DNA of 11,624 bases. It comes from Pseudonocardia sp. (lineage in GTDB: Bacteria; Actinomycetota; Actinomycetes; Mycobacteriales; Pseudonocardiaceae). The DNA lies in the NCBI GenBank assembly GCA_030453005.1, contig JAKDLE010000036.1:1-11624 (forward strand). The letters are read 5' to 3'. Shown one piece after another: positions 1 to 9,800 of this stretch. Within the stretch, counting starts at the first letter, position 1; each line of letters starts with the position of its first letter. The position numbers were made by a program, and so were the translations under genes. The notes below the pieces were generated by a model that did not search any database, was not told the origin of the DNA, and saw nothing but the letters and a program-made list of their open reading frames with translations.

Positions 1-339
1 GCCGGGGTGCTCGCGCTGCGCGGCGCGGGCGAGCCCGCACACCGCGGCCTGCGCCGGATCGGTGACAGGACCGGCCGCGGCGACGGCACCGCGGGTGCGG
101 ACGACCAGCCGCGGGCCGTCGGGGTCGGCGAGCGCGGTCTGCAGCCGCGCGCGGGCGGCCGTGAGCAGCGCGCGGACGGACCCGACGGGGTCGGCGGGGT
201 CCCCGGCCGGCACCGTCCAGACGTCGACGGGCAGGTCATCCGGTGCCGGGACCTCGCCGGTCCGCGGCACCCACTCGACCACCCGCAGCTCCCCCACCCC
301 GCCGCTCGCGGGGGCGAGGGCGAGGGCGAGGGGCCGCAG
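1..339 (-). other. Start of the KR region of synthase B (partial, shifted frame)
   Basis: After the break the frame with codons starting at 339, 336 and so on reads LRPLALALAPASGG, then ELRVVEWVPRTGEVPAP, and on to AVCGLARAAQREHPG at the window edge. This is the usual beginning of the structural half of a PKS ketoreductase after a DH. The catalytic half, any ER, and the ACP lie outside the window. The other frame gives Ser/Pro/Arg-rich sequence without similarity to PKS. Confidence 0.85.
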
Positions 340-3300
340 GTCGCGTCGCGCAGCGCGATGCCCACCGCCCGCCCGCCGCCGCCGGGGTCGAGCACGGTCA
401 GGTCGGCCCGCGCCGTGGCGGCGCCGGTGCGGTGCACCCGCACCCCCGTGAACGTGAACGGCACCCACGGCGCCCCGCCGGGCCCGGGGGTGGTGCCGGC
501 GAGGTGCAGCGCGGCGTCGACGAGCACGGGGTGCACCGTGTGCCCGGCGGGGTCGAGCCCGGCGGGCAGCCGGACGTCCGAGCACAGGTGGGCAGCCGAC
601 CGCTTGGCCGCGGTGACCGCGCGGAAGCTCGGCCCGTAGCCGTAGCCGCGCTCGTCGAGGTCGGCGTAGAGGGCGGCGGGGTCGACCGGCTCGCCCGGCG
701 CGTCGGTGGCCTGCGGTGCCGCTCCTGCTCCGACTCCCGGCAGGGGCCCCAGCGTCGCGGTGGCGCACCGCGTCCAGTCGACGCCCCGCGCCACCCCGTC
801 GACGGGCCGGTGGTGCATCCGGAGGGCCCGGGTGCCGTCGGCCGCGACGGCGTCGACGACGAGCTGCAGGTCCACGCCGTCGTCGGGCACCACGACGGGC
901 GCCTCGACGGTCAGCTCCACCACACCGTCGAGGCCGGTGCGCTCCGCCAGCCACAGCGCGAGGTCGAGCAGCGCAGCCCCGGGCACGACCACCTGGTCGG
1001 CCAGCACGTGATCGCCCAGCCAGGGGTAGACGTCGCGGTCGAGCCGGCCGCTCACGATCGCCGACCCGGTGCCGGCGACGCTCGTGCCGAGCCGCAGCAG
1101 CGGGTGGCCGGTCGCGGTCAGGCCGGGGTGCGGCCGGGTCTGCGGCGACGGCATCCACAGCCTCCGCGGGCGGAACGGGTAGCTCGGCAGCGGTACCGGC
1201 AGCGCGTCGGCCACGACGGCGTCCCAGCGGACCGCGACGCCGTGCGCGTGGGCCTGTGCGGCGGCGGTGAGGAACGCCGTGGGCTCGTCGGTGTCGCGAC
1301 GCAGGGTGCCCAGCACGGCGCAGCTCACCTGCCCGCGGTCGTGCGCCACATCGTGGGTGCCGACGGTGAGCACCGGGTGCGGGCTGACCTCGACGAACGT
1401 GGTGTGGTCGCTGTCGAGCAGGGCCGCGACGCCCTCAGCGTAGCGGACCGGGCTGCGCAGGTTGCGGAACCAGTACTCGGAGTCGAGCTCGCGGGTGTCG
1501 AGCAGCCCGCCCGTCACGGTGGAGAGGAAGCCGCAGCGTGCCCGCGTGGGCGTCACGAGCCCGATGCCGGCGAGGATCTCGGCGCGCACGGCGTCGACGT
1601 GGTCGCAGTGCGAGGCGTAGTCCACGCCGATGCGGCGGGCGTTGAGGCCGTCCGCCGTGCACGCCTCGACGAACGCGGCGACGGCGTCGGCGGACCCCGA
1701 GGCGACCGTGGCCGCAGGCCCGTTGTGCGCGGCGACGGTGAGCGGGAGGTCCAGGGCCCGGATGCGCTCGCGGACGGCGTCGGCGCCGAGAGCGACCGAC
1801 ACCATGCCGCCCCGCCCGGCGATCGCGCGCAGCGCGCGGCTGCGCAGGGCGACGACCCGCGCGGCGTCGTCGAGGCTGAGCGCGCCGGCGACGTGCGCGG
1901 CGGCGATCTCGCCCTGGGAGTGCCCGATGACGGTGTGCGGGACGACGCCTGCGGCCTCCCACGTCCTGGCCAGCGCCACCATCGTCGCGAAGAGCAGCGG
2001 CTGCACGACGTCGACCCGGTCGAGGTCGGGCGGCACAGCGCCGCTCAGCGTGTCGACCAAGGAGAAGTCGACGTGCGGGTCGAGCGCGGCGGCGCAGTCG
2101 GCGACGGCGGCGGCGAAGACGGGCGAGGCCGCCATCATCCCGGCGCCCATGCCGACCCACTGGCTGCCCTGGCCGGGGAAGACGAACGCGACCTTGCCGC
2201 CGTCGAGCTCGGCCGGCCCGCTGACGAGCCCGGGATGCGTCGAAGTGCCTGCGGCGAGCGCGTCGAGCCCGGCGAGCAGCGCCGCCTCGTCGGTGCCCAC
2301 GGCCGCCCCGCGGCTGTCCTGCGACGCGCGCGTGGCGAGCGCGGCGGCGACCCGTCGGGAGTCGGTCCCCGGCCGTTCCCGCAGGTGCGCGGCCAGCTCG
2401 CCGGCGCGGGCCCGCAACGCGGCGGGGTCGTGCGCGGAGAGTGGCCAGGCGACCGCGGGGCAGGTCAGGACGGGGGTGCCGGGCCGGTCCTGCGCGGCGT
2501 CCGTCGCCTCCTCGACGACGACGTGCGCGTTCGTGCCGCTGATGCCGAAGGAGGAGATCCCCGCGCGGCGGGGCCGGTCGTCCACGGCGGGCCAGTCCCG
2601 GCCCTCGACGAGCAGTTCCAGCGCGCCCGCGGTCCAGTCGACGCGGCTCGACGGCGTGCCCAGGTGCAGCGAGCGGGGCAGGTGCCGGTGCCGCAGCGCC
2701 TCGACGGTCTTGATCAGCCCGGCCATGCCGGCTGCGGCCGCGGCGTGCCCGAGGTTGGACTTCACCGATCCGAGGCGGAGCGGGCGGTCCGCGGGCCGGT
2801 CGCGCCCGTAGGTGGCCAGCAGGGCCTGGGCCTCGATGGGGTCGCCCAGCCGGGTCCCGGTGCCGTGCGCTTCGACGGCGTCCACGTCGGCCGGCGACAG
2901 GCCCGCGTCGGCCAGCGCGCGGCGGATCACGCGTTCCTGCGCCGGCCCGTTCGGCGCGGTCAGCCCGTTCGACGCGCCGTCCTGGTTCACCGCGGAGCCC
3001 CGCAGCACGGCCAGCACCGGGTGGCCCAGCTCGCGCGCCCGCGACAGCCGCTCGAGCACCACCACGCCGACGCCCTCGGCCCATCCGGTGCCGGCGGCGT
3101 CGTCGGCGAACGAGCGGCAGCGCCCGTCGGCGGCCAGGCCCTGCTGGCGGGAGAACTCGACGAACAGGTCGGGCACCGACATCACGCTGGCGCCGCCCGC
3201 GAGCGCGACCGAGCACTCCCCCGCGTGCAGGGACCGGGCGGCGAGGTGCAGCGCCACCAGCGACGACGAGCACGCCGTGTCGATCGTGACGGCCGGGCCC

Positions 3301-3875
3301 TGGAGGCCGAACGTGTAGGCGATCCGGCCCGACGCGACGCTCGCCGAGGTCCCGGTCAGCGCCCGGCCCTCGACGGGTGTCGTGCCCAGCAGGTAGGCGG
3401 GCGCGGCGGCGCCGACGAACACGCCGGCGTCGCTGCCGCGCAGGCCGAGCACGTCGAGCCCGGCGCTCTCGAGGGCCTCCCACGAGGTCTCGAGCAGCAT
3501 CCGCTGCTGCGGGTCGATGGCGACGGCCTCGCGGTCGGCGATGCCGAACGGGTCGGGGTCGAAACCGGTGGCGTCGTACAGGAAGCCACCGGCGCGGGCG
3601 TAGGTGGTGCCGGGCCGGTCGGGGTCGTCGTCGAGGAGCTGCTGCAGGTCCCAGCCGCGGTCGGTGGGGAACGGGCCGATGGCGTCGCGCCCGTCGCGCA
3701 CCAGCTCCCACAGATCGGCGGCGGACCGGACGCCGCCGGGGAACCGGCACGCCGTCGACACCACCGCGATCGGCTCGTGGTCGCGTTCCTGCAGCTCGTG
3801 CAGCTCCTGCTGCGTGGTACGCAGCTTGGCCGCGGTGCGCTTCAGGTAGTCGATCAGCTCGGGCTGGTCAGGCAT
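1..3875 (-). CDS. Modular type I polyketide synthase B, 3' partial, with an internal frame break
   Basis: This is the next extension protein of the same assembly line. From ATG 3875 the order is: N-terminal docking helix (1-30), KS (Cys202), methylmalonyl AT (Ser653, YASH 753-756), DH (His956, Asp1120), then the start of a KR region that leaves the window. I chose ATG 3875 because the protein then starts MPDQPELIDYLKR, the usual form of a PKS docking N-terminus, and GGGAA at 3885-3881 sits five bases upstream. GTG 3878, ATG 3887 (overlapping the previous TGA as TGATG) and GTG 3890 are in frame and possible. The frame is continuous for about 1179 residues and breaks at 339-340. After that the homology continues in the neighbouring frame to the window edge. 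Whether an ER follows cannot be seen. The module should add a methyl-branched C3 unit. Confidence 0.94.
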   Translation of the reverse strand, partial: MPDQPELIDYLKRTAAKLRTTQQELHELQERDHEPIAVVSTACRFPGGVRSAADLWELVRDGRDAIGPFPTDRGWDLQQLLDDDPDRPGTTYARAGGFLYDATGFDPDPFGIADREAVAIDPQQRMLLETSWEALESAGLDVLGLRGSDAGVFVGAAAPAYLLGTTPVEGRALTGTSASVASGRIAYTFGLQGPAVTIDTACSSSLVALHLAARSLHAGECSVALAGGASVMSVPDLFVEFSRQQGLAADGRCRSFADDAAGTGWAEGVGVVVLERLSRARELGHPVLAVLRGSAVNQDGASNGLTAPNGPAQERVIRRALADAGLSPADVDAVEAHGTGTRLGDPIEAQALLATYGRDRPADRPLRLGSVKSNLGHAAAAAGMAGLIKTVEALRHRHLPRSLHLGTPSSRVDWTAGALELLVEGRDWPAVDDRPRRAGISSFGISGTNAHVVVEEATDAAQDRPGTPVLTCPAVAWPLSAHDPAALRARAGELAAHLRERPGTDSRRVAAALATRASQDSRGAAVGTDEAALLAGLDALAAGTSTHPGLVSGPAELDGGKVAFVFPGQGSQWVGMGAGMMAASPVFAAAVADCAAALDPHVDFSLVDTLSGAVPPDLDRVDVVQPLLFATMVALARTWEAAGVVPHTVIGHSQGEIAAAHVAGALSLDDAARVVALRSRALRAIAGRGGMVSVALGADAVRERIRALDLPLTVAAHNGPAATVASGSADAVAAFVEACTADGLNARRIGVDYASHCDHVDAVRAEILAGIGLVTPTRARCGFLSTVTGGLLDTRELDSEYWFRNLRSPVRYAEGVAALLDSDHTTFVEVSPHPVLTVGTHDVAHDRGQVSCAVLGTLRRDTDEPTAFLTAAAQAHAHGVAVRWDAVVADALPVPLPSYPFRPRRLWMPSPQTRPHPGLTATGHPLLRLGTSVAGTGSAIVSGRLDRDVYPWLGDHVLADQVVVPGAALLDLALWLAERTGLDGVVELTVEAPVVVPDDGVDLQLVVDAVAADGTRALRMHHRPVDGVARGVDWTRCATATLGPLPGVGAGAAPQATDAPGEPVDPAALYADLDERGYGYGPSFRAVTAAKRSAAHLCSDVRLPAGLDPAGHTVHPVLVDAALHLAGTTPGPGGAPWVPFTFTGVRVHRTGAATARADLTVLDPGGGGRAVGIALRDATCGPSPSPSPPRAAGWGSCGWSSGCRGPARSRHRMTCPSTSGRCRPGTPPTPSGPSARCSRPPARGCRPRSPTPTARGWSSAPAVPSPRPVLSPIRRRPRCAGSPAPRSASTP
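313..330. repeat. Three-copy hexanucleotide tandem repeat (GGCGAG)
   Basis: GGCGAG is present three times in a row at 313-318, 319-324 and 325-330. In the corrected frame of gene B it encodes alternating Leu-Ala (LALALA), just downstream of the frame break at 339-340. Simple repeats of this kind promote polymerase slippage and base-calling error. Confidence 0.9.
338..341 (-). other. Single-base frame break in gene B
   Basis: On the minus strand the codons read GAC GCG ACC TGC, where the homologous protein would be D-A-T-L-R-P. Adding one C (ACC CTG CGG) restores the frame, so one C seems to be missing at 340-339. All residues on both sides are PKS-like and none appear to be lost, unlike the break in gene A. 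A sequencing or assembly error is the simplest explanation. Confidence 0.8.
345..1118 (-). other. Dehydratase domain (DH2)
   Basis: It starts near TGHPLLRLG. The catalytic His is in WLGDHVLADQVVVPG (codon 1010-1008). The Gly of the HxxxGxxxxP motif is replaced by Asp while the Pro is kept. The second catalytic residue is in HPVLVDAALH (Asp codon 518-516), and YGYGPSFRAV matches the YGPxF motif. Both catalytic residues are present, so it is probably functional, with some doubt from the Gly to Asp change. Confidence 0.88.
1150..2200 (-). other. Acyltransferase domain (AT2), methylmalonyl-CoA type
   Basis: It starts KVAFVFPGQGSQWVGMG. The active serine lies in GHSQGE (codon 1919-1917), and the specificity motif YASH is at 1619-1608 within VDYASHCDHVD. 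GHSQGE together with YASH is the established methylmalonyl signature, so this module introduces an alpha-methyl branch. The post-AT linker ends LPSYPFRPRRLW near 1150. The contrast with AT1 gives a malonate-then-methylmalonate order. Confidence 0.94.
2505..3785 (-). other. Ketosynthase domain (KS2)
   Basis: This is the condensing domain of the first module of synthase B. It starts EPIAVVSTACRFPGG and ends [15 protein letters not shown]. The nucleophile is in IDTACSSSL (Cys codon 3272-3270). Histidines are in [13 protein letters not shown] and KSNLGHAAAAAG. All key residues are canonical. It should accept the chain delivered by ACP2 of synthase A. Confidence 0.96.
3785..3875 (-). other. N-terminal docking helix of synthase B
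   Basis: The first 30 or so residues, beginning MPDQPELIDYLKRTAAKL and continuing through a heptad-like, Gln/Glu/Leu-rich stretch to HEPIAVV, form the coiled coil seen at the N-terminus of downstream PKS proteins. This element recognises the C-terminal tail of the preceding protein. The partner is probably synthase A, encoded immediately upstream. Confidence 0.88.
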
Positions 3876-3890
3876 CACAGTTCCCATCAC
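3876..3890 (-). promoter_or_regulatory. Gene A/gene B junction with the ribosome binding site for gene B
   Basis: The TGA of gene A lies at 3889-3887. A weak Shine-Dalgarno-like GGGAA at 3885-3881 precedes ATG 3875 by five bases. The overlapping TGATG (3889-3885) offers an alternative coupled start. The gap has no room for a promoter or terminator, so co-transcription and translational coupling are likely. Confidence 0.6.
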
Positions 3891-6800
3891 CCGTCGTGCA
3901 GCTCGGAGTCGAGGTAGGCGAGCACCTCAGCGGTCGAGGCGTCGGCGAAGTCGGTCGTGGTGGAGCCGTGGTCGGGCCGGGCGGCCCCCGGGAGGGCACC
4001 GGCGGCAGCCCGCTCCCGCGTCGCGGTCACCAGCTGCTCCAGGCGCGCGAGCGCATCGGTGACGTCGGTGGCGTCGGCCGTCGTGAGCCCGGTGGCGAGG
4101 TCGTCGACCAGACCCGCGAGCCCGGTGCCTGTCGGCGCCCCGTCCGCTGGTGCACCGTCCGGCTCGGGCAGCGTCCCGGCGAGATCGGTGACCAGCCGGT
4201 CGACGAGGTCGGCCGGGGTGGGGTGGTCGAAGACCGCGGTCGCCGGCAGCCGCAGCCCGGTGGCGGCGTGCAGCCGGTTGCTCAGCTCCACCGCCGACAG
4301 CGAGTCGAACCCCAGGTCGGCGAACGTGCGCCGCGGCCGGATCTGCGCGGCCGAGGCCAGGCCGACCGTCGGCGCGTTCCGGCGCCGACTGCTGGGCGAG
4401 GACGGCGAGCACGTCCACCCCGCGGGACTTCGGGGCCTCCGGTGCGGGCGCGTCCGCGGCGGTGACCCGGCGACCCCCGCCCAGCACGGTCGCGGCGGGC
4501 TCGAGCCGGGCCGGCACCAGTACCGGTCCGTGCGCGGCCAGTGCCAGGTCGAACAGGGCGAGCGAGTCGGCGGCGTCGAGCGGGCGGACCCCGGCCCTGG
4601 CGAGCCGGGCGAGGTCGGCGTCGGCGAGGTCGGCGGCCATCCCGCCGCCGTGCGGGTCGGCGCCGGTGTCCCACGGACCCCAGGCCAGCGCGTGGGCGGG
4701 CAGGCCCGCCGCGCGGCGCTGCGCGACCAGGCCGTCGACTACCGCGTTCGCCGCCGCGTAGTTCGCCTGGCCGGCCGTGCCCAGCTGCCCGGCGATCGAG
4801 GAGAAGGCGACGAAGTGGTCGAGCTCCCGATCGCGGGTGAGGTCGTGCAGGTGCGCCGCGGCGTCGACCTTGGCGCGCAGCACCCCGTGCAGGGCCTCGG
4901 GGGTCAGTGCGGCGAACGTGGCGTCGTCGACGACCCCGCTGGTCAGGATCACCGAGCGGAGCGGGTGGGCGGGATCGATGCCCGCGAGCACCCCGGCGAC
5001 CGCCGCGCGGTCGGCGGTGTCCGCGGCCACGATCCGCACGTCGGCGCCTGCGGCCTGCAGCCGTCGGGCCAGCTCGTCGGCGCCCGGGGCGGTCGGGCCG
5101 CGCCTGCTCACCAGCACCAGGTGCAGCACCCCGTGGACGGCCACGAGGTGCTCGGCGAGCCGCCTGCCCAGCGCGCCCGTGCCGCCCGTGAGCAGCACCG
5201 TCGCCTCGGCCGCGAACCCAGACCTCGGGTGCAGGACGAGCTTGCCGGTGTGCCCGCCGCGGCTCATCGTGCGCAGCACGGACGAGGCGGCGGCCAGCGG
5301 CGCCCGGCGCGCCGGCAGCGGCGCCAGCACGCCGGACGCGAAGAGCGGACCCAGCTCGGCGAGCATGCCGGCGATGCGGTCGGGGCCGGCGTCGAGCATG
5401 TCGAACGCCCGGTAGCGCACCTGCGGGCAGGTCGCGGGGTCACGCAGGTCCGCCTTGCCCATCTCCAGGAACACGCCGTCCGGGCGGAGCAGATCGAGCG
5501 AGGCGTCGAGCGCGGCCCCGGTGAGCGAGTTGAGGACGATGTCCATCGCCGGGAAGCGCTCGGCGAACGCCAGGTCACGCGACGACGCGATCCGCTCCGC
5601 CGGTACCCCGAGGTCCTCGACCACGCCGGCCTTGTCGGGCCGGCAGGTGGCGTACACCTCCAGGCCGAGGTGGTGGGAGAGCTGGATCGCGGCCTGCCCG
5701 ACGCCACCCGCGGCAGCGTGGACGAGCACGCGCTGCCCCGGCTCCGCCGCGGCGAGGTCGACGAGGCCGCGATAGGCGGTCAGGAACGCGACGGGCACCG
5801 TCGCGGCCTCCGCGGGCGTCCACGACGGCGGCATCCGCACCAGGTGCCGGCGGTCGGTGGTGCCCACGGCGCCGAAGGCGTGCGGCACCAGCCCGACGAC
5901 GCGGTCGCCCACCGCCAGGTCGGTGACCCCCTCGCCCAGCGCCTCGACGACCCCGGCCGCCTCGCTGCCCAGCACGGTGGCACCCGGGTAGGTGCCCAGC
6001 GCCATGAGGACGTCGCGGAAGTTCACCCCGGCCGCGTCGATGCGGACGGCGACCTGCCCTGCACCGGGCGGCTCCTCCGCGTCGACGACGAGGTGGACGC
6101 CGTCGACCGTCCCGTCGGTGCCCGGTTCGAGGTGGTAACGGGCGGCGCCGGCAGGCGGGAGCAGCTCCCCCGCCGTCCGGGCCGGGTGCAGCCGCGGGAC
6201 GAGCAGCGTTCCGTCGCGCAGCGCGGCCTGCGTCTCGCCGTGCTCGTCGAGGACGGCGACGGCGGCCCCTGCTGCGGACGGGCCCACGGCATCGGCGGGG
6301 TCGAGGTCGAGCAGCACGACCCGTCCCGGGTGCTCGGTCGCGGCCGAGCGGGCGAGCCCCCACACCGCGGCGGCGGCGAGGTCGGCGGGGGCTGCGTCGG
6401 AGGTACCGGCGGCGGTCCCGCCACGGGTGCACACGACGACCCGCAGGTCGGGTCGCTCCAGTGCGGCGACGAGCGCGGCGTGCGAGCTCGCGACGGCGGT
6501 GTGCACCGCCGCAGGATCGGTCGACGGCGCCGTGCCCGGCGCGACCGCGACGAGCCCGGGAGCCACCCCGTCGGCGTCCGCGGCCGTGCGCACGACCGGG
6601 ATCGCCGGACCACCGGAGGGCCCGCTTGCGGGCAGGCTGCCGGGCAGCGCCGTCCAGACGGGGACGTGCAGGTCGTCGGCCCGATCGGTGGTCCTGCGGA
6701 GCGCGGCGACGTCGAGCGGGCGCAGCGTGAGCCGCGCGATCTCGGCGACCGTGCTGCCGTCGGCCGCGGCGAGGCGGATCGCGACCGCGTCTGGCCCGAC

Positions 6801-9800
6801 CGGTTCCAGCCGGGCCGTGGCGACGGGCACGCCGGGCCGGTGCACCCGCACCCCGCTCCAGGCGTAGGGCACCCGCAGCCCGTCCGCGTCGGCGAGCAGG
6901 GTGTGCAGCGCGGAGTCGAGGACGCCGGGGTCGACACCGCTCCCGTCGGGCCGCGAGGCGGCCAGGTGCGCGGTGATCCCGCGGTCGTCGCGGACGGCCT
7001 CGGTGACCGCCCGGTAGCGCGGCCCGTGGTGCACGCCCCACGTGGTGATCCGCTCGTACAGGGCGGGCAGGTCGACGGGGGTGCCGCCGGGTTCCCCGTC
7101 GTCGACGAGGTCGGAGGTGGTGCCGTCGTGCGGCGCGAGCGTGCCCGACGCGCAGGTCGTCCAGCCGGCGTCGTCGCGGACGTGCACGGTGACAGGCCGC
7201 GCCCCGGAGTCCTCCGCTGGAGCGACGACGACCTGCACCTGCAGTTCTCCAGCGGCGAGCTCCCTGTCCTGGACGGCGACGGGGGCCAGCAGCGTGAGGT
7301 CGGTGACCTCGGGGCAGCCCGCGGCCCGGCCGGCCGCTGCGGCCAGCTCCAGCCAGGCGGTGCCCGACACCATGGGCCGACCGCCCACGGCGTGATCGGC
7401 GAGCCAGGGGTGGTCGGCGGTGGACAGCACGCCGGTGAGCAGGTGGGTCCCGGTCGCGGCGACGACGGTGCCGCCTGTGAGCACGGGGTGCCCGGTCGGG
7501 TCGAGGGCGCGCGGGCCCGCCGCGGGCCGGTCGGGCCAGAAGCGCTCCCGCGCGAACGGGTAGGTGGGCAGCTCCGGCAGCGGCAGGCCCGGTGCCGGCA
7601 GGAGCGGGGCCCAGTCGACGGGCACGCCGGCCGTGGCCAGAGTCGCGAGTGCGAACGCCAGGTCTGCGGGCTCGCCCTCGCCGCCACGGGGCCGCGCCGT
7701 GGCCGTCGCGACGGCGTCGGGCGCGGTGGCCCGGATCATCGGCAGCAGCGGCGCGGTGGCCCCGATCTCCAGCAGCGCGGTGGCGCCCTCGCCGACGGCA
7801 GCGGCGACGGCGTCGGCGAACCGGACGGGCGCGCGGACGTGTTCCACCCAATAGTCGACCCAGTACTTCGGCGACGCGACGTCCTCGGGGTCGGCGGACC
7901 GCCCGGTCACGGCGGACACGATGGCGGCCTCGGGGCGGTGGTAGGTCAGCGACTCCGCGACGGCGCGAAACCCGGCGAGCATGGGCTCGACCAGCGCGGA
8001 GTGGAACGCGTGACTCACCGCGAGCCGCCGCGTGCGGATGCCGCGGTCCTGCAGCTGCCGCCCGGCGGCCGCGACGCACTCCTTCGAGCCGGAGAGGACG
8101 ACCGACCGGGGCGCGTTGACGGCGGCGATCTCCAGGACTCCGTCGGCCGCGGCGAGCACCGCCGCGAGCTCGTCCTCGGTCGCCTCGGCGGCGAGCATGG
8201 CGCCACCGGCGGGCAGCTCCTGCATGAGCCGGGCGCGGGCGGCGACGAGCCGGGCGGCGTCGGGCAGGTCGAGCACGCCGGCGAGGTGCGCGGCGGTGAT
8301 CTCGCCGATGGAGTGCCCGGCCAGCACGGACGCGGTGCAGCCGAACGACTCCAGCAGCCGGGCCGTGGCCACGCCGTGGGCGAACACGGCAGGCTGGGTC
8401 CACGCCGTCGTGGCCAGCTGCTCGGCCGAGCCGCCGTCGAGGACGGGGCGCAGCGGCGCGTCGAGGTGCGGGTCGAGGGCCGCGCACACCTCGTCGAGGG
8501 CAGCGGCGAAGACCGGGAAGGCGGTGGCCAGCTCAGCTCCCATGCCGGGGCGCTGCGACCCCTGCCCGGAGAACAGCCAGGCCACGGACGCGGTGCCGTC
8601 GGCGACGCCGGTGATGACTCCGGGCGCCCGCTGCCCGTCGGCGACGGCGCGCAGCCCGGCGAGCAGCCGGGCCCGGTCGTCCTGCCCACCGGGCGCGACG
8701 ACGGCGGCCCGGGCCGGCAGCAGGGCCCGACCGCGGACCAGTGCGGCAGCCGTGTCGCCCGTCGACGCAGCGGCCGTGTCGACGCCCGGGTCGACCGAGC
8801 CGGCGATCCGGGCGGCCTGGCGGGCGAGCCCCTCCTCGTCGGCGCCGGACAGCAGCCACACCACCGGCCGGTCCGCGACGGACGGGGTCTCCGCGACCGA
8901 CGGGAGGACAGGCGCCTCCTCGATGACGACGTGGGCGTTGGTGCCGCTGATGCCGAACGACGAGACGGCGGCACGCCGCGGTCGCGCACCGCGCGGCCAG
9001 GCCACCGGGCCGTCGGCGAGCTCGAGCCCGCCCGCCGGCCAGTCCACCTGCGTGGACGCGGCCCCGGTCAGCCGGGTCGGCGGCAGCACACCCGCCTCCA
9101 GCGCCATAATCGTCTTCAGGACGCCCGCGATGCCGGCGGCGGCCTGGGTGTGGCCGAGGTTCGACTTCACCGAGCCCAGCCGCACCGCGCCTGCGCTGCG
9201 GCCCGCGCCGTAGGTCGCGAGCAGCGCCCCGACCTCGATCGGGTCGCCCAGCCGGGTGCCGGTGCCGTGGCCCTCGACGAGGTCGACGCCGTCGGCGTCG
9301 ATGCCGGCAGCCCGCCACGCTGCGCGGATGACCCGCTCATGGGCCGGCCCGTTCGGCGCGGTCAGCCCGTTGGAGGCGCCGTCCTGATTCACGGCGGACC
9401 CCGGCACGACGGCCCGGACCCGGTGCCCCAGCTCGCGGGCCCGGGACAGCCGCTCCACCACGAGCACCCCGACGCCCTCGGACCAGCCCGTGCCGTCGGC
9501 GGTGTCGCAGTAGGACTTGCAGCGCCCGTCCACGGAGAGCCCGCGCTGGCGGGAGAACTCGCGGAACACCAGCGGCGTGGCCATCACGGTCGCTCCGCCG
9601 ACGAGTGCGAGGTCGCACTCCCCCGACCGCACGGACGCGGCCGCGAGGTGCAGCGCCACCAGCGACGAGGAGCACGCCGTGTCGACGGTGACGGCGGGCC
9701 CCTCCAGGCCGAACGTGTAGGCGACCCGGCCGGACATGACGCTGCTCGACGTGCCGGTGAGGACGTAGCCCTCGGTGAACTCGGGGACCCCGCGCAGTAG

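Noticed and set aside
1435..3750. A 771-residue minus-strand frame and similar Arg/Pro-rich frames overlapping the PKS domains
   Set aside because: These are out-of-frame readings of the same PKS sequence, dominated by Arg, Ala and Pro with no domain.
3876..3900. A promoter or terminator between gene A and gene B
   Set aside because: Only 11 bases separate the stop and the chosen start, with no hairpin or -10/-35 pattern.
243..3917. A 1224-residue open frame on the plus strand opposite gene B
   Set aside because: It has the same low-complexity Arg/Gly/Val/His composition. The minus strand encodes continuous KS, AT and DH domains here, so this is a shadow.
4364..4400. Programmed ribosomal frameshifting to join the two frames of gene A
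   Set aside because: There is no slippery heptamer, and the frame change comes with missing helix I residues, which a programmed shift would not explain.
3957..9800. A 1947-residue open frame on the plus strand opposite gene A
   Set aside because: It is rich in Arg, Gly, Ala, Gln and His with no recognisable domain, as expected when a GC-rich coding strand is read in antisense. The minus strand carries complete PKS domains over the same bases.
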